Origin: Linyphia triangularis
Taxonomy: Eukaryota; Arthropoda; Arachnida; Araneae; Linyphiidae
Direction of reading: 5' to 3'
Length of the DNA stretch: 64,000 nt
Assembly (NCBI GenBank): GCA_963978545.1
Contig: OZ021733.1
Span: 32,035,424 to 32,099,423 of the forward strand
Within the stretch, counting starts at the first letter, position 1; every line of letters begins with the position of its first letter. The position numbers were made by a program, and so were the translations under genes. A model generated the notes under the pieces. It was not told the origin of the DNA. It searched no databases and was given only the letters and a program-made list of their open reading frames with translations. Positions 24,850-38,978 of the stretch are shown here, one piece after another.

Positions 24850-25560
24850 TCATTCGCATTATTAAATTTAGAAGTATTTTCATGTTTGGATTTATTTTAA
24901 GCACTAAAAAATAGTTTATTAATAAAAATGACTATTATACCAATCCTAATTACTAGACTTTTCTCACTGGCTATGATTTCATCAAATTTATTATTTAGAG
25001 ACATTTAAAAAAAAAATACTGTTAAAAATATTAAAGTAAAAATGCAGATATAATAATTAAAGAAAAATAGAAAGTTAGTTCTGAATTTAAAAGTGGCAAA
25101 ATTATTATTAAATTTCAATCACTTATTAATTATACACAATCAAATTTATTACTTGAGTATAGTTAATAAGGGACTATAATAACCCTTTCAAATTTATTAC
25201 TCAGTCACATTATGAAATTTAGAAGTATTATCCTGTTTGGATTTGTTTTAAGCACTTAAAAGTAATTTATTAATGTAGAACACTATAATACCAATCCTAA
25301 CTACTAAGCTTTTCTCATTGCTATGATTTCATCAAAATTATTGTTTAATATTTTTCTCATTGCTATGATTTCATCAAAATTATTGTTTAATATTTTTTTC
25401 ATTGCTATGATTTCATCAAAATTATTGTTTAATATTTTTCTCATTGCTATGATTTCATCAAAATTATTGCTTAATATTTTTCTCATTGCTATGATTTTAT
25501 CAAAAATATTATTTAGTGACATTTTTAAAAAGTTACTGTTAGAAAAATTAAAGTAAAAAT
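24850..25560. repeat. Direct duplication of about 350 bp
   Basis: The block at about 24850-25040 (AAATTTAGAAGTATT, TATTTTAAGCACT, CCAATCCTAA, GGCTATGATTTCATCAAA) recurs at about 25205-25560 in the same order. The second copy differs mainly by expansion of a 42-bp motif. Confidence 0.85.
25313..25515. repeat. 42-bp tandem repeat, about 4.7 copies
   Basis: The unit starts TCTCATTGCTATGATTTCAT and is repeated nearly exactly. Because 42 is a multiple of three, both strands show repetitive open frames (25304-25573 minus, 25323-25556 plus), which I treat as artefacts. The equivalent place in the upstream duplicate holds a single unit. Confidence 0.93.
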
Positions 25561-26029
25561 AAAGAAATAACAATTTTCATTTTTGAGTTGCCATGTTTTT
25601 ATAGTTGTAAAACTTACCCAATTTAGAAATCTAGTATCTGACAAAATTTTATTAAAGCCTTTTTTTAGGATTTTTCAAAGAAAGAGAATATGCATGCTAC
25701 ATATTAATTCAAAAATATATATTATTTTAGAGATTTAGTTCCTGTAAAACCTAGAAAATCTATCATTTTCTACAAAATCAAAAGATAGCTCCTGTAAAAT
25801 TGACTCATCTGCAGATACTATGTTTTTAAATTAGACAGCCAAACAGTTAATTACAATTATTATTTTAATTATTATACGTTTTGATTAATAATTAAACATA
25901 TTTCTAGTTTTTATGTATATCATCGTGGATATATGTTTTGTTTTATTTTAATACAGTGCCATTTTATAAAATTTAAAAAAGCTGGTTCTCATTCGCTACA
26001 ATTTAAGCAGGCATCAAACCAGTTCCAAC
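25561..26029. other. No recognised feature
   Basis: AT-rich sequence, no frames or repeats recognised. Confidence 0.4.
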
Positions 26030-26440
26030 CCTGTTAATATAATAACTCTACATAGAATTTGTTAGTACGTTTTCGTCATTGTTTTAATTTTAAGTGTCTA
26101 TATGTATTTAATAGTGCAGTACATACATGAAGTTGACAAGTCCAGCTCTGAAAATTTATTCGTACGTTTTTATTATCGTTTAATTTTAAACGCGTCTATA
26201 CTTATTTAAGAATACAATAAATGCATGGATTCAACAAGTTCTGCTCTTATATTAACTGTGATAATTTTTTTAGTACGTTTTCTATATCCATTTAATTGTA
26301 AGCATGTATATTTATTTATGAGTACTATTCATAAATGTATTCAACCAGCCAGCTCTCATATTAACTGGGGTAATTTGACAGTACGTTTTCATTATAGTTT
26401 TAGTTGTAAGCGTCTATGTTTAAGAATACAATATATAAAT
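26030..26440. repeat. Degenerate tandem repeat of about 95-112 bp x 4
   Basis: GTACGTTTT recurs at about 26066, 26163, 26272 and 26382. Each is followed by a TTTTAATTTTAA-like block and a GTCTATAT or GTCTATGT phrase, and a CAGCTCT phrase precedes several units. Strongly diverged. Confidence 0.65.
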
Positions 26441-27027
26441 ATATATGGATAAGTTCATATGGCGGGTTATATACCATAATTTTTTTCAGCTGATATTTCT
26501 CAAGCCCTACAGAAAGCTTTTTCTTAGGAATGACCCAAATGTTAAGGATTGCAAAAACTTACTTTGAAATATTTTCTTTAGCTTAACATTTTCGTAATTT
26601 TTTTCTTATAAGAATTTAATTGCAGATTTAACTCCTTTCCCAAAAATGCAAGCTGAAAAAGATAGCATAGCAGCGAAAATAAAATGATAATAATTTTCAA
26701 AGACATTTTTTTTGTCGAAGTCAAATTTTACCTCTTCACTAAATTTCCCTAGTTTACTCTTAAGCATTTTAGAATAACAATAATAAATTAACTATTGGGA
26801 TGCCATTGAAACCTCACAAGTATTTGTATAATTCAAATTGTTCTTTGAAATCAATGGTTAACAATAGGAGCTTCAAATTTGATTTAAAAACTATTTTATA
26901 CACAATTAGTTGTTTTAACCTTATAAATTACAAATTTGTTTAAAATGTTAGAATTCAAGCGTGATTACGTCATCTATAAGTGATAGACCTGTTAATATAA
27001 AGTACTAGCATGTTATAAGGAAAGAAG
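26441..27027. other. No recognised feature
   Basis: AT-rich, only short frames. Confidence 0.4.
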
Positions 27028-27183
27028 ATTTGTACTTTAAATTGATACTTTAGGATATGAATAAACTATGTCCCTGTATAAAGGTTTGTACTTTAAATTG
27101 ATATTTTAGATTACGAATAAACTACTTCCTTGTATGCAATATTTGTACTTTGAATTGATATTTTAGGATATGAATTCACTATG
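27028..27183. repeat. About 57-bp tandem repeat x 3
   Basis: TTTGTACTTTAAATTGATA, then TTTTAG and GAATAAACTA, recur three times, the last unit with TTTGAATTGATA. Noncoding. Confidence 0.8.
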
Positions 27184-28018
27184 GAAACACTCTAATGAAG
27201 ACTTCAGAAGACTTCTCAGATTTTTAAAATTCATAATGGCATCAAAAGAACCTTTTAAATAAATAAAATACATTTATATCATAAAAACAAAATGAAAACA
27301 AATGCTGAAAACAAAAACTTTGCGATTTATTCATTTCTAACAATGTTCATTTTTTCGTTGAATAGTTTGTGCTCTCAATTAAACTGCCAATGCAATAATC
27401 TTTTTCATGCATTTTAGAAGTTTTTGCAACAAAAAGAAGCAAATGTTGAAGACATAAATCATAATTTTTGATCGATTGCATTCAATAAAACCACGAATAA
27501 AATGCCGATATTAAATTTAACCGATTCTACTGCCCTAAAAAAATAATCTGAATAGAATTGTAACAAAAATGTAGAATATGTTAAACGAATGAAAGAATGC
27601 TTGACTTGTTCGATAAATCATCCGGAAAAAAAGGAATATCATAAATCAAAAGCTTTCTGCTTAAGTAAATCATTCTTTTTAATACAATGCAAAAAAAGGT
27701 AACAAATTAACTTTCTTCTTTGTTAAAGGGGATATCAAAAGAAATTTAAGACACATTTACTTATGAGTGTTGCAAAAAAGCAAACTGAAGAAATGATATA
27801 TAAGTTACTTTATTTTCAAATTGAAATTGCTCTAATTGAATATTCTCTGTTGATCATATATTCCGTTTAAAATTAGTTAAAATATTGATTTTGAAATGTA
27901 ATTTGTTTTTATATTTCATATTAAGTATTTTGCTTGGTGATTTCGCTAATTGCTATTAGACAAGCCTCACCTTTTGTTTTGATCAATAGTGTGTAAAATC
28001 AATAGGATGTTAATATTC
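27184..28018. other. No recognised feature
   Basis: AT-rich sequence between two tandem arrays; nothing recognised. Confidence 0.4.
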
Positions 28019-29100
28019 TATTTCGAATGTTCTCATAAGTCTGCCCCAAATTTTGAAATATAACTTTTCACTTAAGCTTTTATTAAAACTTAAAAGTAAA
28101 ATTTATTTGGACTCGAAAGGAAAGAAAAATATATTTTTACTCCATCACTTCTGCGTAATTACTTGAAAAGGACATAATCTCTTCTGCAATTGAAAATCTC
28201 TCTTAAAAGTTTTTGAATAATGAATAATAAAAAAAGTGATACCAAGAACCTATTTATTACTATTTCGAATGTTCCCATAAGTCTGCCCCAAATTTTGAAA
28301 TATAACTTTTCACTTAAGCTTTTATTAAAACTTAAAAGTAAAATTTATTTGGACTCGAAAGGAAAGAAAAATATATTTTTACTCCATCACTTCTGCGTAA
28401 TTACTTGAAAAGGACATAATCTCTTCTGCAATTGAAAATCTCTCTTAAAAGTTTTTGAATAATGAATAATAAAAAAAGTGATACCAAGAACCTATTTATT
28501 ACTATTTCGAATGTTCCCATAAGTCTGCCCCAAATTTTGAAATATAACTTTTCACTTAAGCTTTTATTAAAACTTAAAAGTAAAATTTATTTGGACTCGA
28601 AAGGAAAGAAAAATATATTTTTACTCCATCACTTCTGCGTAATTACTTGAAAAGGACATAATCTCTTCTGCAATTGAAAATCTCTCTTAAAAGTTTTTGA
28701 ATAATGAATAATAAAAAAAGTGATACCAAGAACCTATTTATTACTATTTCGAATGTTCCCATAAGTCTGCCCCAAATTTTCTGCCTATAATTGAAAATCT
28801 CTCTTAAAAGTTTTTGAATAATGAATAATAAAAAAAGTGATACCAAGAACCTATTTATTACTATTTCGAATGTTCTCATAAGTCTGCCCCAAATTTTGAA
28901 ATATAACTTTTCACTTAAGCTTTTATTAAAACTTAAAAGTAAAATTTATTTGGACTCGAGAGGAAAGAAAATTATATTTTTACTCCATCACTTCTGCGTA
29001 ATTACTTGAAAAGGACATAATCTCTTCTGCATTTGAAAATCTCTCTTTAAAGTTTTTGAATAATGAATTAAAAAAAAGTGATACCAAGAACCTAGAACTC
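28019..29100. repeat. Tandem array, 242-bp unit x 5 (one unit internally deleted)
   Basis: TATTTCGAATGTTC recurs at 28019, 28261, 28503, 28745 and 28862. The first three steps are exactly 242 bp. The fourth unit lost about 125 bp, so the next start is 117 bp on. Copies 2 and 3 look identical, which is why identical 62-codon frames appear at 28220 and 28462. The frame is not a known protein and I do not call it coding. Confidence 0.95.
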
Positions 29101-29740
29101 ATTAGGAAAGATTGATTATTTCTATAAATGATTTTAAAAAATAAGTTTTCATCGATCTGGAATTGAATCCGTGCAATATCCATTCTTAGCACTTTTTTTA
29201 TAGAATGACTAATTCTTATAAAGTAGTATTGTATTGACATTAGATTGCAATATTAACTGATCTTGAGTCAAATCTCAAGTAAAAATAGGACTCCATTCAA
29301 ATTAATTCAAATATTTCATTAAGTTACTTTTTAGTGCACTGAAAAGTTATACTTAAAGCGTTCCGTCTCTGACCTCTAATGAGATTCTAATGAGTACAAA
29401 CTTGAATCACGTTGCGAGGGAAAATAAAAGAGATTTCTTTTGTTTACGACATGACATAAATCTCATAGAAAAACTTTACCATTCAAAGCTTTCTCCTAAT
29501 CTAATGCAGTAATAACGATTCGAGAAATAAATTATTTGACTAAAACGCCGTAAAAAAAACTGCACCCTCAACATATATAAGAACTGAATGAAGTGTATTT
29601 CACCAGAATAATTTAAATTATTTTCACTGCTAAAATTGGATGAATAAAATAAATAGAATGTAACACTTTATTAGTAGCCCTTCTAATACCTACAAATAAT
29701 TATGTTTAAAACTATGACGTACGCGTTTTTAAATGTTTCC
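29101..29740. other. No recognised feature
   Basis: AT-rich flank between the 242-bp array and repeat R3. Confidence 0.4.
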
Positions 29741-30340
29741 TTTAAGGTATACATATACAATTGAGATGATTTTCTTTAATTTTTAGGTAATAATTTCAAA
29801 CTTTTTGGCAGTATATCAGAATTAAAAATGATGCATTTATATGCATAAACTTTTTTTTTCCGTCAATTTTTTAATCAGCTAATTGCAATTAAAGTGACTA
29901 ATTAGGACATTAATAGAACATACATAAATAAACTTATAATTAACTTAAAGGTATGATTTTTACTGCAAATCAAAAATATTATATTGACGCATGTTCCTAT
30001 GGAGAATTTTGAATTTGGCTGCAATATATATTTAATTATAAATTTTAAAATAAAAAGTTTAAAAAATACATAGTTTTTAACAAAAAATTAAGATTAAAAT
30101 ATTCATAAAAATGTATTTATAACAATATATGTTAGATTATCCATAGGAAACACATTCACAACTTGTGCCTTCAGAACGAAATTAGAATTTTGTAAATTGG
30201 ACAATTTATCATGAAGTTATGACCGTTGGCGTAAAGTCATATAACACCGAAATGTCATTCTTCAGAAAACGCGTTTAAAGTTTTCTACACTAATTGACGT
30301 GATACAAAACCGGTTCACAAAACCCACTGTAATTTAAAAA
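29741..30340 (+). repeat. Dispersed repeat R3, copy 1
   Basis: About 600 bp, from TTTAAGGTATACATATACAA to CACTGTAATTTAAA, matches 46869-47466 in the same orientation with scattered substitutions and small indels. It includes ATGACCGTTG and CAGAAAACGCGTT blocks. No ORF or terminal repeat was recognised, so its class is unknown. Confidence 0.9.
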
Positions 30341-30564
30341 TTATTTAAATTATAAAAGTATAAATATATTCATATCAAAAAATTATAAAAAATTTCAACT
30401 GAGTTTATGTATTTCTTGCTATTATATCTGGTGAGTTTAAAGTCATGCACATCAAAGTTTACATACCCGTAAAAGTCACAGTTTAAGAATTTAAATTAAA
30501 CTATCACAGAGACTAGTTGAAATGTTAGCTTTTATTTTTAGCAGACTAACTTTAAGTGTTACGA

Positions 30565-30870
30565 TCAATGATCGAAATGACGTTCTCTTTCGCGAATACA
30601 AAAGTGTGTTCTTTTCCTGATTTCCTGATTTCGTGAGACTCTGCAGAGCGTGACAGTATTGATGTTAGAAATGGCTGTTGTGATGTTCGTTTTCAGCTCA
30701 GCAATCGTGTTCAGACTATTTAGAGAACGCAGAAACTTAGTTTCAACTTCTCTCGGTTTTTCATCATTTAAAATGGAGGACCTACCGGCTCTTTTCTTGA
30801 CAGCTACTGTTCCAGTTTTCCTGAAACAGTGAACTAATCTTGAATTATTGAGTATTAATCGTGATGCCAT
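30565..30870 (-). pseudogene. Transposase N-terminal helix-turn-helix fragment
   Basis: The minus frame of 101 codons reads LVHCFRKTGTVAVKKRAGR, then ILNDEKPREVETKFLRS and a degraded stretch ending NINTVTLCRV. In mariner-type and related arthropod transposases the order is RFRETGSV, a basic K-x-R-x-GRP AT-hook-like motif, an xNDEKxxEVExxFLRSPN helix, then a second helix with S-S-V-x-R. Here GRP has become GRS and the second helix is not conserved. No DDE catalytic domain follows. It is a short dead fragment of a transposase. Confidence 0.5.
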
Positions 30871-31099
30871 GCTATAGAAACAGAAGCAAATGCCTCCCCA
30901 AATATCTAGCTGTAAGTTCTAGAATTTAACACAAAAACCATACTGAACATTATAAATGCAAATCCATACAAAAGATTATTATTCTTTTAAAATGATGAAT
31001 TTTATTCATCAATAATATTTTTTAATATCATAGATAAAAATTAAATTCACATGTTTGAATTCCTAACAAGTAGGTTCAGTTCTTATTTTTAATAATACT

Positions 31100-32920
<1,821 letters not shown>

Positions 32921-32937
32921 TTAACACGTTCGTTGCC
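32921..32937 (+). other. Possible single end of a TTAA-type element
   Basis: TTAACACGTTCGTTGCC looks like the terminus of an arthropod TTAA miniature element. I could not find a matching inverted end in the next 2 kb, so the element is either truncated or this is chance. Confidence 0.25.
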
Positions 32938-34633
32938 AAAACTGATATGGGGTGTATGTTCACACTCGCCAAAATCTTACTTTCATTTTTATGCTTTTAA
33001 ATTACTTTCTGTTATTTTATTTATTAATTATAGATAAACCACTTACTTTTAGCAATACAAATTCTCACGAGTATACTCATAAATTGAATATGAATAATAT
33101 TTTTGCTCCTTTGGGCCAACTGCGAGTATTCTCAAATTTGGCATCAAAAGTTGTAATTATTTTCCTTTATAATGGAAATTGTCTGGCACAATACATAATA
33201 ATTTTATCCCTCAATTGTTTTTTTTAATTTACTTTTGCAATGTTGCACCGAGAATTGTAGGTAATTTGAGGATTGAATAAAAATCAAACGGCAAGGAAAT
33301 TTTTTTTTTTGTATAATTCTACCAGTTAAAATGAAAAAAGGGTAAGTGTTATAGGTTGAAAAAATGGAACAGGATTAATCAAATCAGTAAAAATTCCATT
33401 TCAGCTTATTTGATTAAATAATGAAGGAAGAAGTTTTTAGAACAAATTTTGGTCGTTTGTGATGATGGGTGATAGTAAAGTTTCATTGACCTGAACAAAG
33501 GATCTGGGGCATTCATTTTTCTTACCTAAAAATCTGGATGGTATAACTTTAAAAATGTATTCTTTTTTTTAAAGTATTTAAAGTCCTGATTGGTGAAGAA
33601 GCAAAACTGAAAAATATTTTAGAAGGTTTTGATAAATTCATTTCAATTTTAGAATAATTGTTATAAGTCAAATGTATTTATGTTTAGTGATTTATATATT
33701 TTTTTTTTTTTATTTTTCAAAACACCTTGCGCTTAGATATTATAATAGTGGTTATAATGACTTATCATTTACTTCTAATAGTAGTTTCAATGGCCAAAAT
33801 CCATTGTTGACCATTTCACTAAATGTAAACTTTCACACACAAAAAATATTTTTTATACATATTTATGTTACTTTATTTTTTTTCTCGTTGCAAACATTCA
33901 AACAAAGAATGAAAGGTTTAAAAAGTTAGCAAAGAATAAAAGCTTATGAATTTAATTTTTTTTTTTTTTTAATTATTTTGTTAAAATATTCTGAAGTTAT
34001 ACTAAAAACAGTATAAGCTTCAACATTTACTATCAATTTTAGCTAGAAATTGAAATTCAAAATAAAATGTAAAATGCTTAAAGTAAAAGGTCATTTTTTT
34101 TTGCGATAATCATTTGTCAACAAATCAAACTATTTTCACTTTAAGTACTAAGTATGTAACATTTTGATTAGTAGGTAACTTTGCAATGTATATTTTTGGG
34201 ACTTTTATATGTTGGTGTCAAGTACTTACTTCATTGGAGTTTCTGCACTGAAAGTAAATCAAATTTATTTTTAAAAAAAAAAAACTTTATTTTATGCTGT
34301 TTTATAAGATCTTAACGAATTTTGGAGCATTGATTTTTAATAGTTTCATTCCAAAATATCAATAAAAGGTTTTAGTAGTCATTTAGTTGAAATAAAAAGA
34401 AGAGATTTGTTCTCTTTATTTTGAATCTACATATCTTACAATATATTTCTTTTGCACTTACTTCAAACAATCACACCTATACGATCTGACAAAATACTTT
34501 GCATTAGCCATAGTAATGAGTTCCTATACAATTATGACAATGAACATATTTTAAAATTTTGAAAAGGGGCCATTTGCACAATTTCGTTTACGTCATTTGT
34601 TTCTACCGAATATGGATACTAATGGATATTACT
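32938..34633. other. No recognised feature
   Basis: Frames at 32952-33227 (91 codons) and 33672-33929 (85 codons) are rich in F, L and I and show no motif. Several T homopolymers are present. Confidence 0.4.
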
Positions 34634-34843
34634 TTAACCCTTTGCACTTGAGGCCTTTTTCGCGCGGAGGGACCAGCAACTCGAGACATTTTTAGTTCGG
34701 TTGGAGTTTATGTATTTTCTACATAGAAACTAAACACAGTCATTGACCTTGCATCGAATTTCCGCATCAAACCTAATGGTCCTCTCGTGTTTCCGTTCAA
34801 TCGTGTTGCGCCTGAGAGACTCCGCTCGAGTGCAGAGGGTTAA
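34634..34843. mobile_element. Small TTAA-flanked miniature element, 202 bp
   Basis: TTAA at 34634-34637 is followed by CCCTTTGCACTTGAG. CTCGAGTGCAGAGGG is followed by TTAA at 34840-34843. The ends are inverted repeats of about 15 bp with two mismatches. The interior is more GC-rich than its surroundings and noncoding. Confidence 0.88.
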
Positions 34844-35125
34844 AGGTAGATGCGAAATGAATATTCGCACATTTATTTTTTTTTTATTTATTTTTTTATA
34901 GTTTATGAAGATTTTTTATATTTCACGCTTTGAAATGGGACTGCAATACATATGTTTATAATGGATCTCACTATATTCTAAATTTCGCATGATTTTCCCT
35001 AAACATCCTAAACATCATCCTAAAACATCTCAATGTACGATTCTGGAATTTAAACACTTAATATTTAAAATAAACTACCTGTGACTTTTTATGCTTTTGC
35101 AGGGCAACAGCATCATGTACTGCAA

Positions 35126-35690
35126 ACGTGACTATCACGTGTATAGCACGAGTGGCAACTACAGGGTGTCCCAAAAATGACCGAAGATTTGAAAAACCAA
35201 TTAAAAAAAAAATGTACAGTTTTCTGCATTCTGCTTAAGTAACCAGGGAATTTATTCTTACCAATTTTCAAACTTAGTTACAAAGTTTGTCAACAGATGG
35301 CGCTGACGCCTAGGAAAAACTACAAAACAATGTTTTTAAAATAACTACCGTCTCAACAACGTGGAGCAGTCTGAGGACAGGTGATGGAACTCAAAAACAA
35401 TAAAAATACGCTGTTTCAGTGAATAAATCATTTTCAAAGCATACGCTAGGATGAAGGAATAATAAAAATCTGAAAGGTCGGAATGCGTACAGAATAGCAG
35501 CGCCATCTATTGACAAGCTTTGCAACTAATTTCGAAAATTTGTGAGAATAAATTAACTGGTTATTTAAGCATAATGCAGCAAATCGTGCATATCTATCAC
35601 CTTCTGGTTGTTTTTTTTAATTAATTTTTCAAATCGTCGGTCATTTTGGGGGCACCCTATATGTTCATAAGCTATACACGTGATGATGAC
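35126..35690. mobile_element. Foldback element with arms of about 185 bp
   Basis: The left arm (about 35126-35306) and right arm (about 35499-35690) are inverted copies: ATCACGTGTATAGC with GCTATACACGTGAT, CAGGGTGTCCCAAAAATGAC with GTCATTTTGGGGGCACCCT, and AGATGGCGCTG with CAGCGCCATCT. The CAGGGTGTCC motif beside TA resembles mariner-type ends, but the arms extend beyond it, so true termini are uncertain. No transposase. Confidence 0.75.
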
Positions 35691-36577
35691 CTCAGAGTTG
35701 TCATCCCTACATAGACTTAGAACCAGACTGCTCCCAGACCGCAAAGCGAGAGTATGTGTCATTAATTCAATATCAATTCCTTTTTATTCTAAGTGTTGTG
35801 TGTGCCTAGTTTACAATTAAACATGCTCATTAAAGTAATGGAATCTGATCATCTTATACAAACATTAATGCTTAACTTATCAACAACACTTTCTTTATTT
35901 TGAGCACTCTTGCAACATACACTGATTCCTTATCTCTGAAAAAAAAAAAAAAAAACTGTAGCAACCTTTTTAGAGACATTCTACAAATTAACGATAACTG
36001 ACAAATCCAAAGTGTTTTCGTTAGCATTTGGAAACACTTGAATCGGATACGGAATACAAAAAACAAGTGAAAAGAAAATGATGAACCAAAAGAACGTATT
36101 AAACAAACGTAAGTAAATGTGACGGGAATGAAGGACTAATAATTGAACAAATAGAACAACAATGGCAAGTGTAAGAAGATTGTGTGAAAGAGATAAGAAA
36201 ACGAAAGATGAACCACTAATGAAGAACGAAACAAACAAATGATAAAAATTTTAATATTTTTTAAATGTTTGAACGGTTGAACGAATAACGTAGGTACTAC
36301 ACGCACAGTAAACGACGAAAGTTAAACTCATGTGGATGAATGAAAGATGAAAATTGAATAAAAAATGAACGCCAATAAGCTTTTCAAGAGCCTTAATTAT
36401 AGGATAATTTTAAGTAGAATAATTTCAAGTCATTTATAAAATAAATCTAAAATATCTTATCAAACTATGTTATATGAATCCTGTTTACATTTGTGACTTT
36501 AGAAAATTCTAAGAAATTTAACAGGGAAGAAAACGTTGCTTCAAATAATTTAAGACGGCGCGGTGCCTAACCAGCCA
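35691..36577. other. No recognised gene; A tract at 35939-35956
   Basis: Frames at 35872-36066 and 35981-36238 (minus) are hydrophobic and AT-driven. Nothing recognised. Confidence 0.4.
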
Positions 36578-36784
36578 TACACAGCTAAAAATTTGGATCC
36601 ACCTTGCAACAAAAATTGGTTCCCATTTAGCTGCAACCAACATTTGGTGCTTAATTTCACGATTTAATGGTGGTACCTCAGACCGTAAGCACCATTAAAT
36701 CGTAAAAATTAACACCAAATGTTGGTTTTAGCTAAATGGGAACCAATTTTTGGTGCAAGGTAGAACACAAATTTTAACAGTGTA
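36578..36784. mobile_element. TA-flanked near-palindromic miniature element, 203 bp
   Basis: TA at 36578-36579 and 36783-36784 flank an element starting CACAGCTAAAAATTTGG and ending CAAATTTTAACAGTG. The arms, of about 95 bp, include AATTGGTTCCCATTTAGCT, CCAACATTTGGTG and CGATTTAATGGTG with inverted partners. The spacer is about 15 bp. A TA duplication fits the Tc1/mariner superfamily. A related copy lies at 59.73 kb. Confidence 0.88.
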
Positions 36785-36825
36785 TCTCGAGAATGAGAGG
36801 TGATGAAATTTCAACTGTTACCCTC

Positions 36826-36975
36826 ACTTGGGCACCAGAGGCGAGACGCCGACCTGGATGTCCTAGGTTAACATGGAGAAGTATGATGAAGAGCTAGGGA
36901 GATGAGACCGGATGGGCGAGCTAGAAAGAAGCAGGGGTTGCTGCGATGGACAGAAGAAGATGAAGAGCTAAACTG
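36826..36975 (+). pseudogene. 3' end of a non-LTR retrotransposon reverse transcriptase ORF
   Basis: The plus frame starting at 36826 reads TWAPEARRRPGCPRLTWRS, a stop, GDETGWAS, a stop, KEAGVAAMDRRR, a stop and RAKL. The T-W-x-P-x-x-R-R-x-x-G-R-P-x-x-T-W-R block, followed by a G-W-x-x-L-E-x-x-A-x-D-R-x-x-W-R-x-L block, is the usual C-terminal tail of LINE-type reverse transcriptases (RTE/Jockey/CR1-like). Three stops in about 50 codons show it is dead, and the catalytic RT domain is not present. It is a 5'-truncated copy abutting the preceding miniature element. Confidence 0.6.
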
Positions 36976-38926
36976 AAATCCTTATGTCCCTTTGACCATG
37001 ATGAGAAATGATGTGAGATTTTCAAGTTGAACGGCTGTTTGGCCAGACCAATATAATTTATTCATGTTTTCTTAACTATGAGTAAAATTATTTATTAAAA
37101 CATAAAAAATTAAAAATAAAAGCCTTATTCATTCGTAAAACAACAAGCAAAATAGTTTAAAATACACAATGGTATATACAAAAAAAAATTAATCGACTAG
37201 ATACAAGCGTGACTCCAAACACTTACTCCACTTACAAGCACTTACTCCAAATGAAAAATTGTGGGGATAGTGCAATCAAACCTATACTAGCCATACAATT
37301 ACTATTTTTTTCATGAATATAATAAGAAATATAAAACATATTACATATATCTATGCATAAAAATAAAATAAAAAGAAATAATATCATCTAGAAACATACA
37401 AATTAATTACCTAGGTATCCAGGATTAAAACTATGAACACTGGAAATTGTTGCTCCTTAATATAGCTTCGACGTTTTTTAAACAAAAACAATGCCTTATT
37501 TTAAATTACTAATAAAGTTTATAAAACAAAAAGCTTTATTAAAAAAAACTTTTAAATGCTTATTTCAACATAAAAACTACATAAAAGGTTTTTACAGCCC
37601 ATATGCTTACCCCACTTTTCATTACAAAATATACATTTCGTTCCTAATAAAGAGCTCGCTTAAGTAATGCATTTGATTTCCAAACCTTTTTCATTTAATG
37701 AGGGTATATGTTTTTTAAAAAAAATGAAAATATAATTATCATTTAGATATGCCTCTAAATTAAATTTATTCTTGTTTCATTTTCAAATAATCATTTTAAA
37801 AGCTAAATTATTAATTTGCATAAAATCTTTGTAAAAAAGACAAATAAAATCACTAAAGAGAGAACTGATAAACAGAGTTTTGTCAGATCAAATCTTTCTG
37901 TAAGTGCTCTTTCTGAAATTAAATTTATTTTCTAAAACCCACCTTCATAATAATGGTCTCCTTTGAACTGTTATTTCCCTCAAGAATTCTTTCAGAAAAT
38001 AAGCAAAAATTGAACCTTTCATAATGTCTCGGAAAACAATGCAATGCTCTTTTTCAAAAATTATAAAGCCAGCTTATAAATGTCTAGATACGATCGCACA
38101 TACTTTTTCCTTATTAAGAAATAAATGTGTATAGCTACGCGAATCTATTTCTGAAGTTAGAATGTAATTTATATTAGAAGATTTCGTAGATAGAGTATGA
38201 ATGTACATTCCTCGTAAAAAATAAAGAATCTCACTTTGTCCGTTTATTATTGTTCTCCTCTCAGAGAGCTTAATGTAACAAAAATGGAAATGGTACATTC
38301 TTTTCAAAATGTAGTTTCTTCAGGAACTCTCTTGAGGAAAATTGCAGCACTTGAAATATTCATATCAGCCAATTACGCGTTTTCTTTTTCGGGACATTTA
38401 CATCCGCAGTTTGAATTCTTAACCTTTGATAAGCGTATCTTTTAAAACAATGTCTTAGCAATGAACTCTAAGAAATAAAAATATTAAAATAATTTATGTG
38501 AAAAGAAATTATAATTATTTTTTCTTACAAAACTTTAATTTAATTCCTTAGTTCCAAAAAATTTAAATAATTTTAAAATCAAACTATTAAGTTTATTTCG
38601 ATAGCATATTATATAAATTTGAACTATATGGATTGAATACGTAGCATTCTTTTCAAATTTTGTCAAAATATGTTTTAATAATATTACAATTATTCGTGCA
38701 TGCATTATAACCCGAGGAAAAATAGGGCTAGTTCAAAATTTAGAGTAAATTTAAATAAAATATATTAATACTAGCTATATAATAAAAAAAAACCAGTAAA
38801 TTTTTAAACATATTTTTAACAAATATATTTACAAAAAAGTATTATTAATGGAATATTTAAATAAAGAAATAATGTTCACGACTATCGAATTTAGGTTCAT
38901 TCAAAATGCCGCAAATACAATTGGTC
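36976..38926. other. No recognised feature
   Basis: AT-rich. Frames at 38074-38307 (minus) and 38236-38445 (plus) overlap each other and show no motif. Confidence 0.4.
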
Positions 38927-38978
38927 ATCACATGGTAGTCTTTATCATCATATTTGATGATAATGACTACCATGTGAT
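38927..38978. repeat. 52-bp near-perfect palindrome without spacer
   Basis: The 26-base arm ATCACATGGTAGTC... is mirrored directly by ...GACTACCATGTGAT with two mismatches and no loop. It could extrude as a cruciform or fold as RNA. No related copy was seen in the window. Confidence 0.92.

Noticed and set aside
25304..25573. Repetitive 14-residue peptide frame on minus strand
   Set aside because: It is produced by the 42-bp tandem repeat and is mirrored by an equally long frame on the plus strand.
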